Below are positions 47,600 to 57,100 of a stretch of 64,000 bases of DNA, piece by piece. The DNA is from Blastopirellula sp. (GTDB lineage: Bacteria; Planctomycetota; Planctomycetia; Pirellulales; Pirellulaceae). How positions within the stretch are numbered: the stretch's first letter is position 1; each line of letters starts with the position of its first letter. The position numbers were made by a program, and so were the translations under genes. The notes under the pieces are model-generated. The model made no database searches and was not told where the DNA came from. It worked only from the letters and a program-made list of their open reading frames with translations. The stretch spans positions 4,893 through 68,892 of the forward strand of contig NVWB01000007.1 of assembly GCA_002733575.1 (NCBI GenBank). Direction: 5' to 3'.

Positions 47600-49198
47600 T
47601 CAATGATTACTTACACGTTTATACGTGAGATTTGAAATAACTTTTCGACCTTCTTTGATGGTGTAAGTACCATCGAGTTTGATGACCCTGCCAACATTGG
47701 TATCTAACAGGTTTTTATGAACAACCAAGAAGGGGAGTCGGATCTCCAATTTTGTTTTGTCTGAAAGCTGTAGATAATAGACATTCGTGTCGTTAATGTC
47801 ATCGCTAACAGTCAGCAGCCCTTTCGCTGTCAGGTCTTTTCCATCGTCTTTGGTGATCAACCAAGACCCGTCATCCGCATTGGTAGGTTTAAATCCGGCC
47901 AGTGAGGTAATGCCCGCTAATTGGCCAGTGCTTTCCCCAATTTTATCGCATTCAGCCCCCATTAAATTGGCTAAGGTCAACAACAGGTTAGGAAAGGGCG
48001 TCGGCTCAGGGAAATTCACATGACGGCCAGTTTTGATTTTACCGCCCCCTTTTCCGGCAAGCACGACAGGAATATCCGTCAGTGTGTGGTAGTCTCCGTG
48101 TTTAATTCCAGAAAGATAGAGGATCACAGAATTGTCCAGTACATTGCTGTTACCTTCTTTGTAGGACTTGAGTTTGTCTAACAGATACGCAAACTGGGAC
48201 GTATGCCACGTGTTGATTTTATTGTAGTGCGGGAGTGTACTTCGGTTGCGAGCATAGTGAGATAGATAATGAAACTCTTCATTGATGCCCAAAAAGTCAT
48301 ACGTGTATCGGCTATTCGTATTGGCCATCATCATAGTGACAACACGTGTGGTGTCTGTCCAGAAACTCATGGCAATGAGGTCAAGCATCGCCTTTATTTT
48401 GCCCGCTAAATTCGGTTCAAATTCCAACGGTTGAATCCGGTTCATTTTTGCATCGCGAAGAGGATCATCTTGAGCACTGAACTGGTTGATTTGTTTCTCA
48501 AGCGTACGGATCGATTCAAAATACTGCCCAAGGGTTTGTTTATCTTGTAGACTTGCTTTCCTCAAAACATCCTTTGAACTTTCCTTGATGTCATCCAAAA
48601 CACTCTGAGTCTGTTTACGATGACGCGCGTTATTGAGACCCCGAAACAGCATGTCAAAGATTTGCGCAGGATCTCGCTGACCAGCTAACGGATTTCCCTT
48701 TTTGTCATGAGACAAATAATTGAGCAAAGGGTGTTGTTTCCAGACATTGTCGGCCGTCATTTGCAATGATTTAACAGGTGTGTTCTGTCCAATTTGTTCG
48801 GCAATTCTTTGATCAATACTGTTGTAGCTACGATTTTGCTTCTGGGGTAATTCACCAGTCATGCAGAGCGCTGGTGCAACCAAGTGTCCGCCATTATTGG
48901 TGCCGAAAATATGATCCAAGTTTTTAAGGACAAGCACGTCGTCTTGTAGATGTTTCAACGGACCAAGCACACCAGCCAGATTGAAATCAGATTCCGTTCC
49001 ACCAGCGATGTCCCATGAGTGAGGATAAACACCGCACCCTTTGTAAAGCACACAAAATCGAATCGCATCTTGCTGTTCTTGTTTCTGGGCAGCCGAAAGA
49101 ATTGCAGGCGTCATGATCTCTAGCATCGGCATGGCAACGGCTGCACCGATCCCTTTGAGCATCGTTCGTCGAGGAATCAAATAGGAATTCTTACTCAT
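47600..49198 (-). CDS. DUF1552 family protein, second copy
   Basis: 532 residues with a twin-arginine leader (IPRRTMLKGIG, R10-R11) and a following hydrophobic stretch. The body has family features in the same order as the copy at 8109: CVLYKGCGVYPHSWDIAGG, SIDQRIAEQIGQNTPVKSL, then LSGIKHGDYHTLTDIPVVL near residue 360. It is about 100 residues longer than the first copy, with an extra beta-rich C-terminal section (TKLEIRLPFLVV and after). It overlaps the DUF1592 gene by four bases (ATGA), with DUF1592 first, the reverse of the first pair. Confidence 0.9.
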   Translation of the reverse strand: MSKNSYLIPRRTMLKGIGAAVAMPMLEIMTPAILSAAQKQEQQDAIRFCVLYKGCGVYPHSWDIAGGTESDFNLAGVLGPLKHLQDDVLVLKNLDHIFGTNNGGHLVAPALCMTGELPQKQNRSYNSIDQRIAEQIGQNTPVKSLQMTADNVWKQHPLLNYLSHDKKGNPLAGQRDPAQIFDMLFRGLNNARHRKQTQSVLDDIKESSKDVLRKASLQDKQTLGQYFESIRTLEKQINQFSAQDDPLRDAKMNRIQPLEFEPNLAGKIKAMLDLIAMSFWTDTTRVVTMMMANTNSRYTYDFLGINEEFHYLSHYARNRSTLPHYNKINTWHTSQFAYLLDKLKSYKEGNSNVLDNSVILYLSGIKHGDYHTLTDIPVVLAGKGGGKIKTGRHVNFPEPTPFPNLLLTLANLMGAECDKIGESTGQLAGITSLAGFKPTNADDGSWLITKDDGKDLTAKGLLTVSDDINDTNVYYLQLSDKTKLEIRLPFLVVHKNLLDTNVGRVIKLDGTYTIKEGRKVISNLTYKRVSNH

Positions 49199-51216
49199 TG
49201 AATGTTTTCCTGTCGGTTTTGGAATTGTTGAGAGAAAACAATTTCCTCGATCAACACGCCCATGCGATAGTTATTCTGTTCAAGTTTGTTCACAATACTA
49301 TTAATTGTAATTCGGTCGCAAGGTTGAATTTCTCGACCGATACTATAAGACAACATTCTTTTGACGATATTCGTGACAATCTCTTCTTTGTAAATCCCTA
49401 ATAACTCTCTCTTGAGTTCTTGAGGGTTATCAAATGTTTTTCCATTGGGTAATATCCCATTTGATATCACGGGTTGCTGATTGGGATAGGCGGTTCTCCA
49501 TTTTCCCTTGGGCGAGAAGTTCTCTAAACCGAGCCCTAGTGGGTCAATTTTCACATGGCAATGCTGGCAGCTTGCTTTTTCAGTATGGGCACGAAGAATG
49601 TCTGAGACACTTGGGTTTTCACTTTGGGTAAGAGATTGAATTGCTTCTTCAATCGAAGGGACATCTTTCGGAGCTTCAATGGTTTCACCAATAATGCTTG
49701 ACAACAGCCAGACCCCACGTCGAATTGGACTGGTTCGTTCCGGGGCCGAAGTGATCTTCATAATTGCGACTGAAGTAATGACTCCGCCGAAGCGATCTCC
49801 TTTAATTTTTTGCAGCACAGGAGGTTCATAAATAAACTGACCTTCTTTCCCTCGACGTTCACCGCCGACAAGACGCTGGTATCGCAGAACATCTTGATAC
49901 AACGAGTGATGGTCGATTTTCGATTCTCGATTAATAATATCGCCATAGCTTGCTCGGTTGATGTTGCTGTAATAGATCCAATCAGAGTCGATCAGTTCTA
50001 GAATGCTAAGATCTGATTTAATTAGTTCATCAAAGAAGTATAGAAGTTCATCGTATTGTGCTCGCTGCAGGGTTGATGGGCCACCCCCTTTGTTTGCTTC
50101 ATCGATGAGAAGGACATCAAACCCTAGCCACTGCGCCGCAAAATCTTCTGAGAGTGAAATTCGCCGTGGCTGATTTAGCAATCGGGCAATTTGTTTTTTT
50201 AGCCCCGCCTTCTCAGATAATTGATCTTGGTCGGCTGCATGAAGAAGTTCATCATCAGGCATCGTTCCGTTTAAAAAATAGGAGAGACGTGTTGCCAATT
50301 CGTGTTTTTGAACTAAATAGGGTCCAGGCACACCTTGGTTGTGTTCTATTCGGTAAAGAAACTGAGGAGAAAGCAGTATGTTTTTGATGGTACGCAATAA
50401 CGCTTGGTAGCTACTCTTGTCGACATGATTCCTACGGTAAACATCGAGAAACGGAATGAGGTCGGCATCTTTGAAGTTGCCACGAAATGCTTTGGTTGTA
50501 AATTGCTTCAGAATTTGTTGAACTTCCTCTGGCGTTAATTCAGACGCACCTTTTGATATTCCAAGAACTTCTTTTATTGCAGATTCATTGCCATCAAACT
50601 TGCTGATTGCAAAGTCAATAAATTTGAGATACTCCATCAAGGGCAATGTGCTATTGGCCATCTGACTTGCATCATTCTTAAAGCCAGATGGACCAGGGAT
50701 CTCGACCGGCAATACTTTTTTGGAGTAATCCAGGTCTGCTTGAACTGCATTGCTATGGTTAAAGGGCTGCTTTAATTTAATGTGCAGCAAATCTTCAAGT
50801 GTGTTTTCTAGTTCATAGTTAGTAAGTCTTCGAAGTGGTGAAGACCCTATGTGTGGTTTTCCGTTTTTAAGAACGAACGTGTTTGTAAAATATGTCAGGA
50901 TGCTTTGTCTGTCTGATACCTCTAACTCTTCTTCTGGCGGCATCTTCTTGGTGGCTACCGCATGTTCAACCTTTGTCCATAATTCGAACAAGTCATCGGA
51001 TTGTGTCTTGGTTTCATGAAGTAGAACGGCCAGATTGACGCCACCTTCGGTTGTCTCGCTATTGTGGCAATCAATACAGTTGGCTTCAAAGATGGAAGAT
51101 ATTTTGTTTTTGATCTCAACATCAGCGGCAGGGCATTGATTAGCAAGTTCAGCAAAGACTGTGAATGTTAGGATCAGGAGCCAAGTGGGAGATAAAACGA
51201 AGGTGTGTTTAAACAT
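49195..51216 (-). CDS. DUF1592/DUF1588-type planctomycete cytochrome c protein, second copy
   Basis: 673 residues from ATG at 51216; a TTG two codons earlier is not preferred. The signal peptide ends near A31. One N-terminal haem motif CIDCH (C47, C50, H51) is followed by DUF1587 (PLRRLTNYELENTLEDLLH), then DUF1595- and DUF1592-like regions (LATRLSYFLNGTMPDDELL) and DUF1588, with a second haem motif CQHCH in SCQHCHVKIDPLGLGLENF. DUF1585 closes it (RMLSYSIGREIQ). Compared with the 837-residue copy it lacks most of the beta-rich insert after DUF1587. It is co-transcribed with the following DUF1552 gene. Confidence 0.9.
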   Translation of the reverse strand: MFKHTFVLSPTWLLILTFTVFAELANQCPAADVEIKNKISSIFEANCIDCHNSETTEGGVNLAVLLHETKTQSDDLFELWTKVEHAVATKKMPPEEELEVSDRQSILTYFTNTFVLKNGKPHIGSSPLRRLTNYELENTLEDLLHIKLKQPFNHSNAVQADLDYSKKVLPVEIPGPSGFKNDASQMANSTLPLMEYLKFIDFAISKFDGNESAIKEVLGISKGASELTPEEVQQILKQFTTKAFRGNFKDADLIPFLDVYRRNHVDKSSYQALLRTIKNILLSPQFLYRIEHNQGVPGPYLVQKHELATRLSYFLNGTMPDDELLHAADQDQLSEKAGLKKQIARLLNQPRRISLSEDFAAQWLGFDVLLIDEANKGGGPSTLQRAQYDELLYFFDELIKSDLSILELIDSDWIYYSNINRASYGDIINRESKIDHHSLYQDVLRYQRLVGGERRGKEGQFIYEPPVLQKIKGDRFGGVITSVAIMKITSAPERTSPIRRGVWLLSSIIGETIEAPKDVPSIEEAIQSLTQSENPSVSDILRAHTEKASCQHCHVKIDPLGLGLENFSPKGKWRTAYPNQQPVISNGILPNGKTFDNPQELKRELLGIYKEEIVTNIVKRMLSYSIGREIQPCDRITINSIVNKLEQNNYRMGVLIEEIVFSQQFQNRQENIQ

Positions 51217-51928
51217 TAGCAATGAAATTGTCCGCTGAGGATTTGCCTGGAGTGTTTGAATTAATATTCATTTTACCAATCAGGTCACCAAGAGCCAGCG
51301 TGCTCCTCTGATGGGTGGTTCTTGATGTTCATTTCCCAGGTCAAGGTTGCCATCGATTCGAATGTACTATTGTGTCTCACGGCATCAAGTTTCCCGCCTT
51401 TGGTCTCCAGAATCGGGATATTTACATACACCAGAATGTCTCAGAAAGGACAATTGAAGATCTGAAGTGCGCCAATCCGCACACGATTGTGCCGTGATCT
51501 CTCAGTCTAACAATTAGTAAAGACTTTTTATCGATCAAGTTCATAAAAAATAATTACGGCGATTTTTCTCTCAAAAATTCGTGACCATTCCATCATTGAA
51601 TCGCTATGTTACAAGTCTTTTTAGCTTATCGTGAGACTCTCAATTCTCATATCGTATTTATTGCATTAGTCGAAGTTGACATCTCTATTAACGATCTTTT
51701 GCAAGCGATTTAAGTCGTATTGGCATCTCTTTTGCATTGTTGTAACTCACCATACTCACAGAAGATTTATGTATCCATTTCGCACGCTGGTTCACTGACA
51801 GCGAGTCTCCATATCAACAAAGAAGCATTTCTTGTGAGTTCAGGGGATGCAAACTAGGAATATCCTGACACGGATTTAAAGAATCACTTTCAACTAGATG
51901 TCTGCCAACTAAGAAGGGAGAAGGAATT
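51217..51928. other. Long divergent intergenic region with no recognised gene
   Basis: About 710 bp separate the DUF1592 gene (minus) and the globin gene (plus). No coding sequence with family support, no tRNA-like cloverleaf and no terminator was found. A strong ribosome-binding site GGAGAAGG ends the region before the globin ATG. No convincing FNR-, HcpR- or NsrR-type palindrome was spotted by eye. The length leaves room for regulatory sites. Confidence 0.5.
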
Positions 51929-52330
51929 ATGAATAAGAAACATGAAGTAGTGCTCGATAGTTATTATCGCTGCGAAGACTCTGGTGGTTTCTTCGATACG
52001 TTCTATCAAATCTTTTTCACGAAAGATCCATCCATTGCTCCAAAGTTCGCAAATACCGATATGGATCACCAGAAGCAGATTGTGATGGCTTCGGTCTTGA
52101 TGTGTTTAAGATTGAAAACAGGAGACCCTATTGCTAGGCGCACCATTTTTGATATTGGTGAAAGTCATAGCCGAAAGAAACTCAACATCAGACCTGAACT
52201 TTATGATCTCTGGCTCGATGCCTTGTGTGAATCGATCCAAAAACATGACCCCGAATATACGCCAGAAATTGAAGCTCTATGGCGTGAAAGCATGCAAGAA
52301 GCAATCGAGTTAATTAAATCGAACTACTGA
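51929..52330 (+). CDS. Single-domain globin-like haem protein
   Basis: 133 residues. The pattern of the globin fold is visible: FFDTFYQIFFTKDPSIAPKF (B-C-D region), IVMASVLMCLRL (E helix area), and the proximal histidine H80 in ESHSRKKLNIRPELYDLWLD (F helix). A tryptophan and tyrosine pattern in LYDLWLDALCESI resembles sensor or NO-dioxygenase-type single-domain globins. GGAGAAGG before the ATG gives a strong ribosome site. The following gene is a di-iron nitrosative-stress protein, so NO or oxygen binding, and perhaps NO detoxification, is the likely role. No separate reductase is nearby. Confidence 0.82.
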   Translation: MNKKHEVVLDSYYRCEDSGGFFDTFYQIFFTKDPSIAPKFANTDMDHQKQIVMASVLMCLRLKTGDPIARRTIFDIGESHSRKKLNIRPELYDLWLDALCESIQKHDPEYTPEIEALWRESMQEAIELIKSNY

Positions 52331-52405
52331 TTAATTTTTGACTATCAGATTTGTCATGGTAGTCGCAAGCAGATTATTGAACTCTTAAATATTGGAGTGG
52401 TTCCT

Positions 52406-53128
52406 GTGATATTACCTTCGTCTGATACGCCGATTGGAAAATGGGTTGCCAATTGTCCAGAGTTGATCCCTGTCTTAGAAAAGCATCAGATCGACTATTG
52501 CTGTGGAGGAAATAAAAGTCTCTCCGATGCTTGTGATAAAGCAGGTGTTGGTCTCGATTCGATTTTAAGTGAGTTAAATCAAGTTGTGACCAAGTTGGAT
52601 GATGAGCCTCACAAAGACTGGTCCGCAGTAGCATTGACTGAGCTTTGTGATCATATCGAGCGAACTCATCATGCTTATCTGCTAAAGACTTTGCCCGATC
52701 TTGCAAAATTAGTTGCAAAAGTACGAAACGCACACTCAGATAGGCACCCAGAGCTTTGTGACTTGGAATCAACTTTTCGTGAACTGTGTGCCGAATTAAT
52801 TCCGCACATGATGAAGGAAGAAAAAATTCTGTTTCCTGCAATTCGACGCATGGAAACAGTTGATCCTCAAACGAACAACCCTTTTGGTTCAGTCCAAAAC
52901 CCAATCAACATGATGGAGCACGAACATGATAATGCAGGCAACGCCCTGCGTAAGTTACGTGAGTTGACCAATGACTTCATCGTTCCGGCGAATGCCTGCA
53001 CTTCTTACCAGGCCATGCTGACAGGTCTAAAGAATTTAGAAGCAGATTTGCATCAACATATACATAAAGAAAACAATATCCTATTCCCAAAAGCTGTGTT
53101 ATTAGAAGCCTCACTGATCGGCGTTTAA
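52406..53128 (+). CDS. ric: RIC/YtfE/ScdA-type di-iron iron-sulfur cluster repair protein
   Basis: About 240 residues from GTG at 52406, chosen because GGAG lies eight bases before it; a GTG nine bases earlier falls on the ribosome site. The N-terminal DUF542 (ScdA-N) domain includes the CCGG signature (C32, C33). The rest is a hemerythrin-like four-helix bundle with di-iron ligands in ERTHHAYLLK, HMMKEEKILFP, MEHEHDNAG and HQHIHKENNILFP. RIC proteins repair iron-sulfur clusters damaged by NO or oxidants. The gene follows a globin by 75 bp and precedes a haem protein, a consistent nitrosative-stress grouping. Confidence 0.92.
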   Translation: MILPSSDTPIGKWVANCPELIPVLEKHQIDYCCGGNKSLSDACDKAGVGLDSILSELNQVVTKLDDEPHKDWSAVALTELCDHIERTHHAYLLKTLPDLAKLVAKVRNAHSDRHPELCDLESTFRELCAELIPHMMKEEKILFPAIRRMETVDPQTNNPFGSVQNPINMMEHEHDNAGNALRKLRELTNDFIVPANACTSYQAMLTGLKNLEADLHQHIHKENNILFPKAVLLEASLIGV

Positions 53129-53210
53129 CAACAACACTTCCTAATCTCCAATTCCTTCCTTTTTATCAGAGCAGATGTTCATACTATCATAAGTCGATAA
53201 CCACATCGGC

Positions 53211-53244
53211 AAAGAGTAAGAAGTGTCAAAGCCTCTTACTCTTT
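53211..53244 (+). terminator. Likely terminator between the RIC and DUF3365 genes
   Basis: An 11-bp inverted repeat (53211-53221 against 53234-53244, arm AAAGAGTAAGA) has a 12-base loop and is followed by GTGTGTTTCTG, a modest T-rich tail. It lies 80 bp past the RIC stop and 40 bp before the next start. Confidence 0.6.
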
Positions 53245-53283
53245 GTGTGTTTCTGATCAATCCATCCCAAGAAAGAACTTTCT

Positions 53284-53826
53284 ATGAAGAACTGTCAGAA
53301 CTTGTCTAAATTATTGCTTTGTGCTTTCGTGACAACTGCGATACTATTTTCCTGCTTGGGAAATACTTTTGCAGAAGATAAACCTGTTAAGAAAGACCGA
53401 GCTTTAGAGAGAACCAGAGACACGGTAAGGATGCTCGATGACGTTTACAAGACGGCAGTCATTTTAATCACGACGCATTATGTCAACGATGAAGACGATT
53501 TACCTGCCGGAACTGCCGCCATCGCATTGTTTGATGCTATCAATAAAAAGGGCTGGCATGAAGTCCGTTTGCTCGATGCTAGTGGTGAACCGATTAATGA
53601 CGAGAACTCAGCGAAAGATGCGTTTGAAAAAATGGCAGTCAAGCAATTAAAATCTGGCGAACCATGGTACGAAGAGATCATCAAAAAAAATGGCAAGCGT
53701 TATCTGCGTGCTGCCACACCTATTCCAGTCGTCATGCAGAAATGCACGATGTGTCACGATAACTATAAAGGGCTGGAGAAAAACGACCCTATCGGCGTAT
53801 TGAGCTATACAATACCGATTAAATAA
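53284..53826 (+). CDS. Tll0287-like (DUF3365) exported c-type haem protein
   Basis: 180 residues with a signal peptide (residues 1-30, cleavage around FAEDK). The body is mostly helical and ends in a CxxCH motif (C154, C157, H158, KCTMCHDNYKG) preceded by RAATPIPVVMQK. This placement of the haem motif near the C-terminus matches the DUF3365 family, related to PAS-like Tll0287 of cyanobacteria. The role is uncertain; redox or NO sensing, or electron transfer, is plausible. A hairpin terminator follows, so it is probably its own transcription unit beside the globin-RIC pair. Confidence 0.8.
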   Translation: MKNCQNLSKLLLCAFVTTAILFSCLGNTFAEDKPVKKDRALERTRDTVRMLDDVYKTAVILITTHYVNDEDDLPAGTAAIALFDAINKKGWHEVRLLDASGEPINDENSAKDAFEKMAVKQLKSGEPWYEEIIKKNGKRYLRAATPIPVVMQKCTMCHDNYKGLEKNDPIGVLSYTIPIK

Positions 53827-54189
53827 TCCACAAGTAGAATTCGTTGAATCAGATCGAGGATACCTTAAAATGCTCGATCTGATTTTCTAAACCAGCATGT
53901 GAACGAAACCAACAACAAATGTTGGACAGGCTGAGTTGACATGCTTCTGATAAACCCTCTTCCCTTGAATTCCTTAGACCTCCTATTCTTCCGTCAAAGT
54001 CGTATTCACTACAATCAACGTGCAACAACACGCCGCTAAACATTGCGATTGATAGGAAATTTCCCTTTAAAGCTGTACTCTGCGACATTCAACCGTTAAA
54101 TTTAAATAAAGAGATTAAATCGATCTAATAATAATTGGTATGCGAGCACATTTCGTACTCGCCAAAGAAAGACTTAGTAAGGACATACA
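53827..54189. other. Intergenic region before the PFOR gene
   Basis: About 360 bp holding the DUF3365 terminator at its start and an AT-rich stretch before AAGGA, the ribosome site of the PFOR gene (54184 region). No convincing promoter or regulatory palindrome was recognised. Confidence 0.45.
53847..53884 (+). terminator. Terminator after the DUF3365 gene
   Basis: A 12-bp inverted repeat (53847-53858 against 53873-53884, arm AATCAGATCGAG) has a 14-base loop and is followed by TTCTAA. It starts 20 bp after the stop codon. Confidence 0.7.
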
Positions 54190-57100
54190 ATGAGTGAAAA
54201 GAAAAGCCCTAAGTACCCTGGAATTCGAGTCACAACTAACGGCAATCATTTGGTGGCAAGCACGGCAGCGTTGATCGCAGATTCAGGCGTTTTCTATCCA
54301 ATAACGCCTTCAACGGAAATGGGCGAGATCTACCAGAACTTGTATGCCAAAGGTCAACTCACCGCTTTTGGTGAATCACTCATAGCAGTGGAAGCTGAAG
54401 GAGAGCATGCAGCACAAGGCGGGGCCATCGCAATCTCGGTGACTGGCAAGCGAGTGGTCAATTTCACTTCAGGGCAAGGCGTAGTCTACGGACTTGAACA
54501 ATACTACCACGCGCCAGGTAAACTAAGCACCATGATCGTAGAGCTAGGGGCACGTGCTCTTACCAAACATGCGCTGAATGTTCATTGTGGCCATGACGAT
54601 CTTTATGCCGCTTTTGACACCGGCTGGATTATCACATTCGCCAAAGATGCACAACAGGCAGTCGATCAGTCAATCATATTGAGAAGAATCACCGAGCTTT
54701 GTTTAAACCCAGGCATGAATGGACAAGATGGTTTTTTAACCACACATCTAGAACGAACTTTCTACAAACCAGAAGCTGCATTGATTCGTGAATTCTTAGG
54801 AGCAAAGGAAGATATCATTGACTGCCCGACCGAGGCTCAAAGGATATTGTTCGGCCCTACTCGACGCCGTATTCCGGCCATGATTGATCTTAAAAATCCG
54901 TTGCTGCTAGGGCCGGTTCAAAACCAAGAACATTATATGAATGGTGTCGCAGCGAGAAGAAACAACTTCTCAGAACAAATCCTACCGTTTTTTGAGCAAG
55001 CGTATCAAGAATATGGTGAGCTTACTGGTCGACATTATGGACTAGTAAGTGGGTACAACTGTGAAAACTCAGATACGATCTTTGTTTGCCTCGGTAGCGC
55101 GGCTCAAAATGTGGAGGCTTCGCTTGACTATCTGAAAGATACCCGTGGCGTTGATGCCGGCGTTCTACACATTAATGTACTTCGCCCCTTCCCTGATAAT
55201 GCGGTGATTAAAGCCCTACGTGGCAAGAAGCGAGTCATCATACTGGAAAGAACCGATGAACCACTATCGGGCGAGAATCCGCTAACCCGTGAAATCAAAG
55301 TGGCTTTGAGTAAAGCGGCCAGTAATCATTTTGAGAACAATTATGAAGGTATCGAGAAATTAGATCCCAACACTGAAATGCCACAAATTGTTTCTGGCGT
55401 GTATGGACTGGGTTCCAGAGACTTTCGTCCCGAAGGAATTATTGGTGCGTACGACTTTGCCACAGGTAAAATTGCCCGAAAAGATGGTAAGAAGAACGGG
55501 GAAGGAACCAATTTCTGTTACCTGGGTATTGATCACCCTTATGCGGTTGAATCGGATGAAACACCTTCGTGCTTACCGGAAAAATCAATCGCGGTCAGAT
55601 TTCATTCCGTCGGTGGCTGGGGAATGATCACCACAGGCAAAAACTTGGGAGAGATTCTCGGCGAGTTCTCTAGTTATGTTGCCAAACGAGATAATGTGGT
55701 TGATGAGAATGGTGACCCGAAAGAAGTTGTTCACATTAGCGCCAACCCGAAATATGGTTCCGAGAAAAAAGGGGCTCCAACCAATTACTTTCTGGTCGCA
55801 GCGCCTGAACGTATTCGTGTCAACTGTGACTTGCGGCATGTCAATGTGGTGCTTTGTTGTGATCCCAAGATATTCCTGCATGCCAATCCTCTCGCAGGTT
55901 TATCAGAGGGAGGTGCGTTTGTCTGGGAGTCTGGCGAGTCATCGGCAGAAGCGGCTTGGCAGCGAATCCCGAAACGCTTCCGTAAGGAAATCATTGAGAA
56001 AGAAATCCAGATTTACGTCTTGAATGGATTTGCGATTGCGAAAAAAGCAACGGATCGGGAAGACCTCCAAACCAGAATGCAAGGAAACGCATTCTTGGGT
56101 GCATTCTTCCGCGTTTCCCCATTCTTAAAAGACTACATAATCCCCGATGAAGAGTTTATGCAAACAGTCCGGAATCAATACAATAAGAAATTCGGAAAAT
56201 TTGGCGATGCGGTGATTGAATCCAACATGACCGTGATGAAATCCGGTTTTGAGGAAGTGATCCAAGTTCAAGCAGGCGATGAAGATGCTCCTGATACTTC
56301 TGGATTTATTGGATCGGTAATCTCGCCTTGTTCGATTGCAACGCCTGAACCACAGTTGGTAAACATCTCCAATAATGGAAGCATGAATGGCTCTGCAAAT
56401 GGCAAGAACGGAAAGAGTACCAAGCCTCCTCTTTTCGAACGAGCTACATTTGATAAAGAGTTTCGTGCAGGTTTAGGTTATGATCAGCCATCAAGCCCAT
56501 TGGCATCAGTGGGGATCATGAGCGCAGGCACCGGAGGTAATGCCAGCAAGTATGTGGCTCGGCGAGAAGTGCCCGTCTATATCGAAGAAAACTGTACGCA
56601 GTGCATGGACTGCATCACCATTTGCCCAGATACCGCGTTACCCAATACGGCTCAAGACATTTCTACCTTTCTGTCGACTGCAATTGCAAATTACGTCAGT
56701 GACTCTTCGTCAAGATCGGCACTCATTAATCGAGTCTCCGCGATTGAAGACTCTTGCCGCGAAAAGATGTTGGCACTTGCACCTGAAAAAGAAGACACCA
56801 CCCGCTTTAAAGATGTGGCGATGTCGGTAATTCGTGAGATTAAAGACGATGCCATTAACGCAGAATCGATTGATCAATTGGATTCGATTCTAGAAACCTT
56901 GCCTATTGCTTATAAAAAAGTGAAAGCAATCTTTCTTAATAAAGAAAAGAAAGAGGCCGGCGCAGGTGGGTTGTTCTCGATATTTGTCAACGACCTTTGT
57001 AAAGGCTGTTCCGCGTGTGTCGAAGCGTGTGGAGATCACGATGCCTTGAGAATGGTTTCGGAATCGGAAGATTTACACGCACGTAATGAAACGGCGCATA

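Noticed and set aside
51315-51497. Short open frame of about 60 residues on the plus strand in the 51.2-51.9 kb spacer
   Set aside because: It starts at a GTG with no ribosome site, a stop lies two codons upstream, and the protein has no recognisable family.
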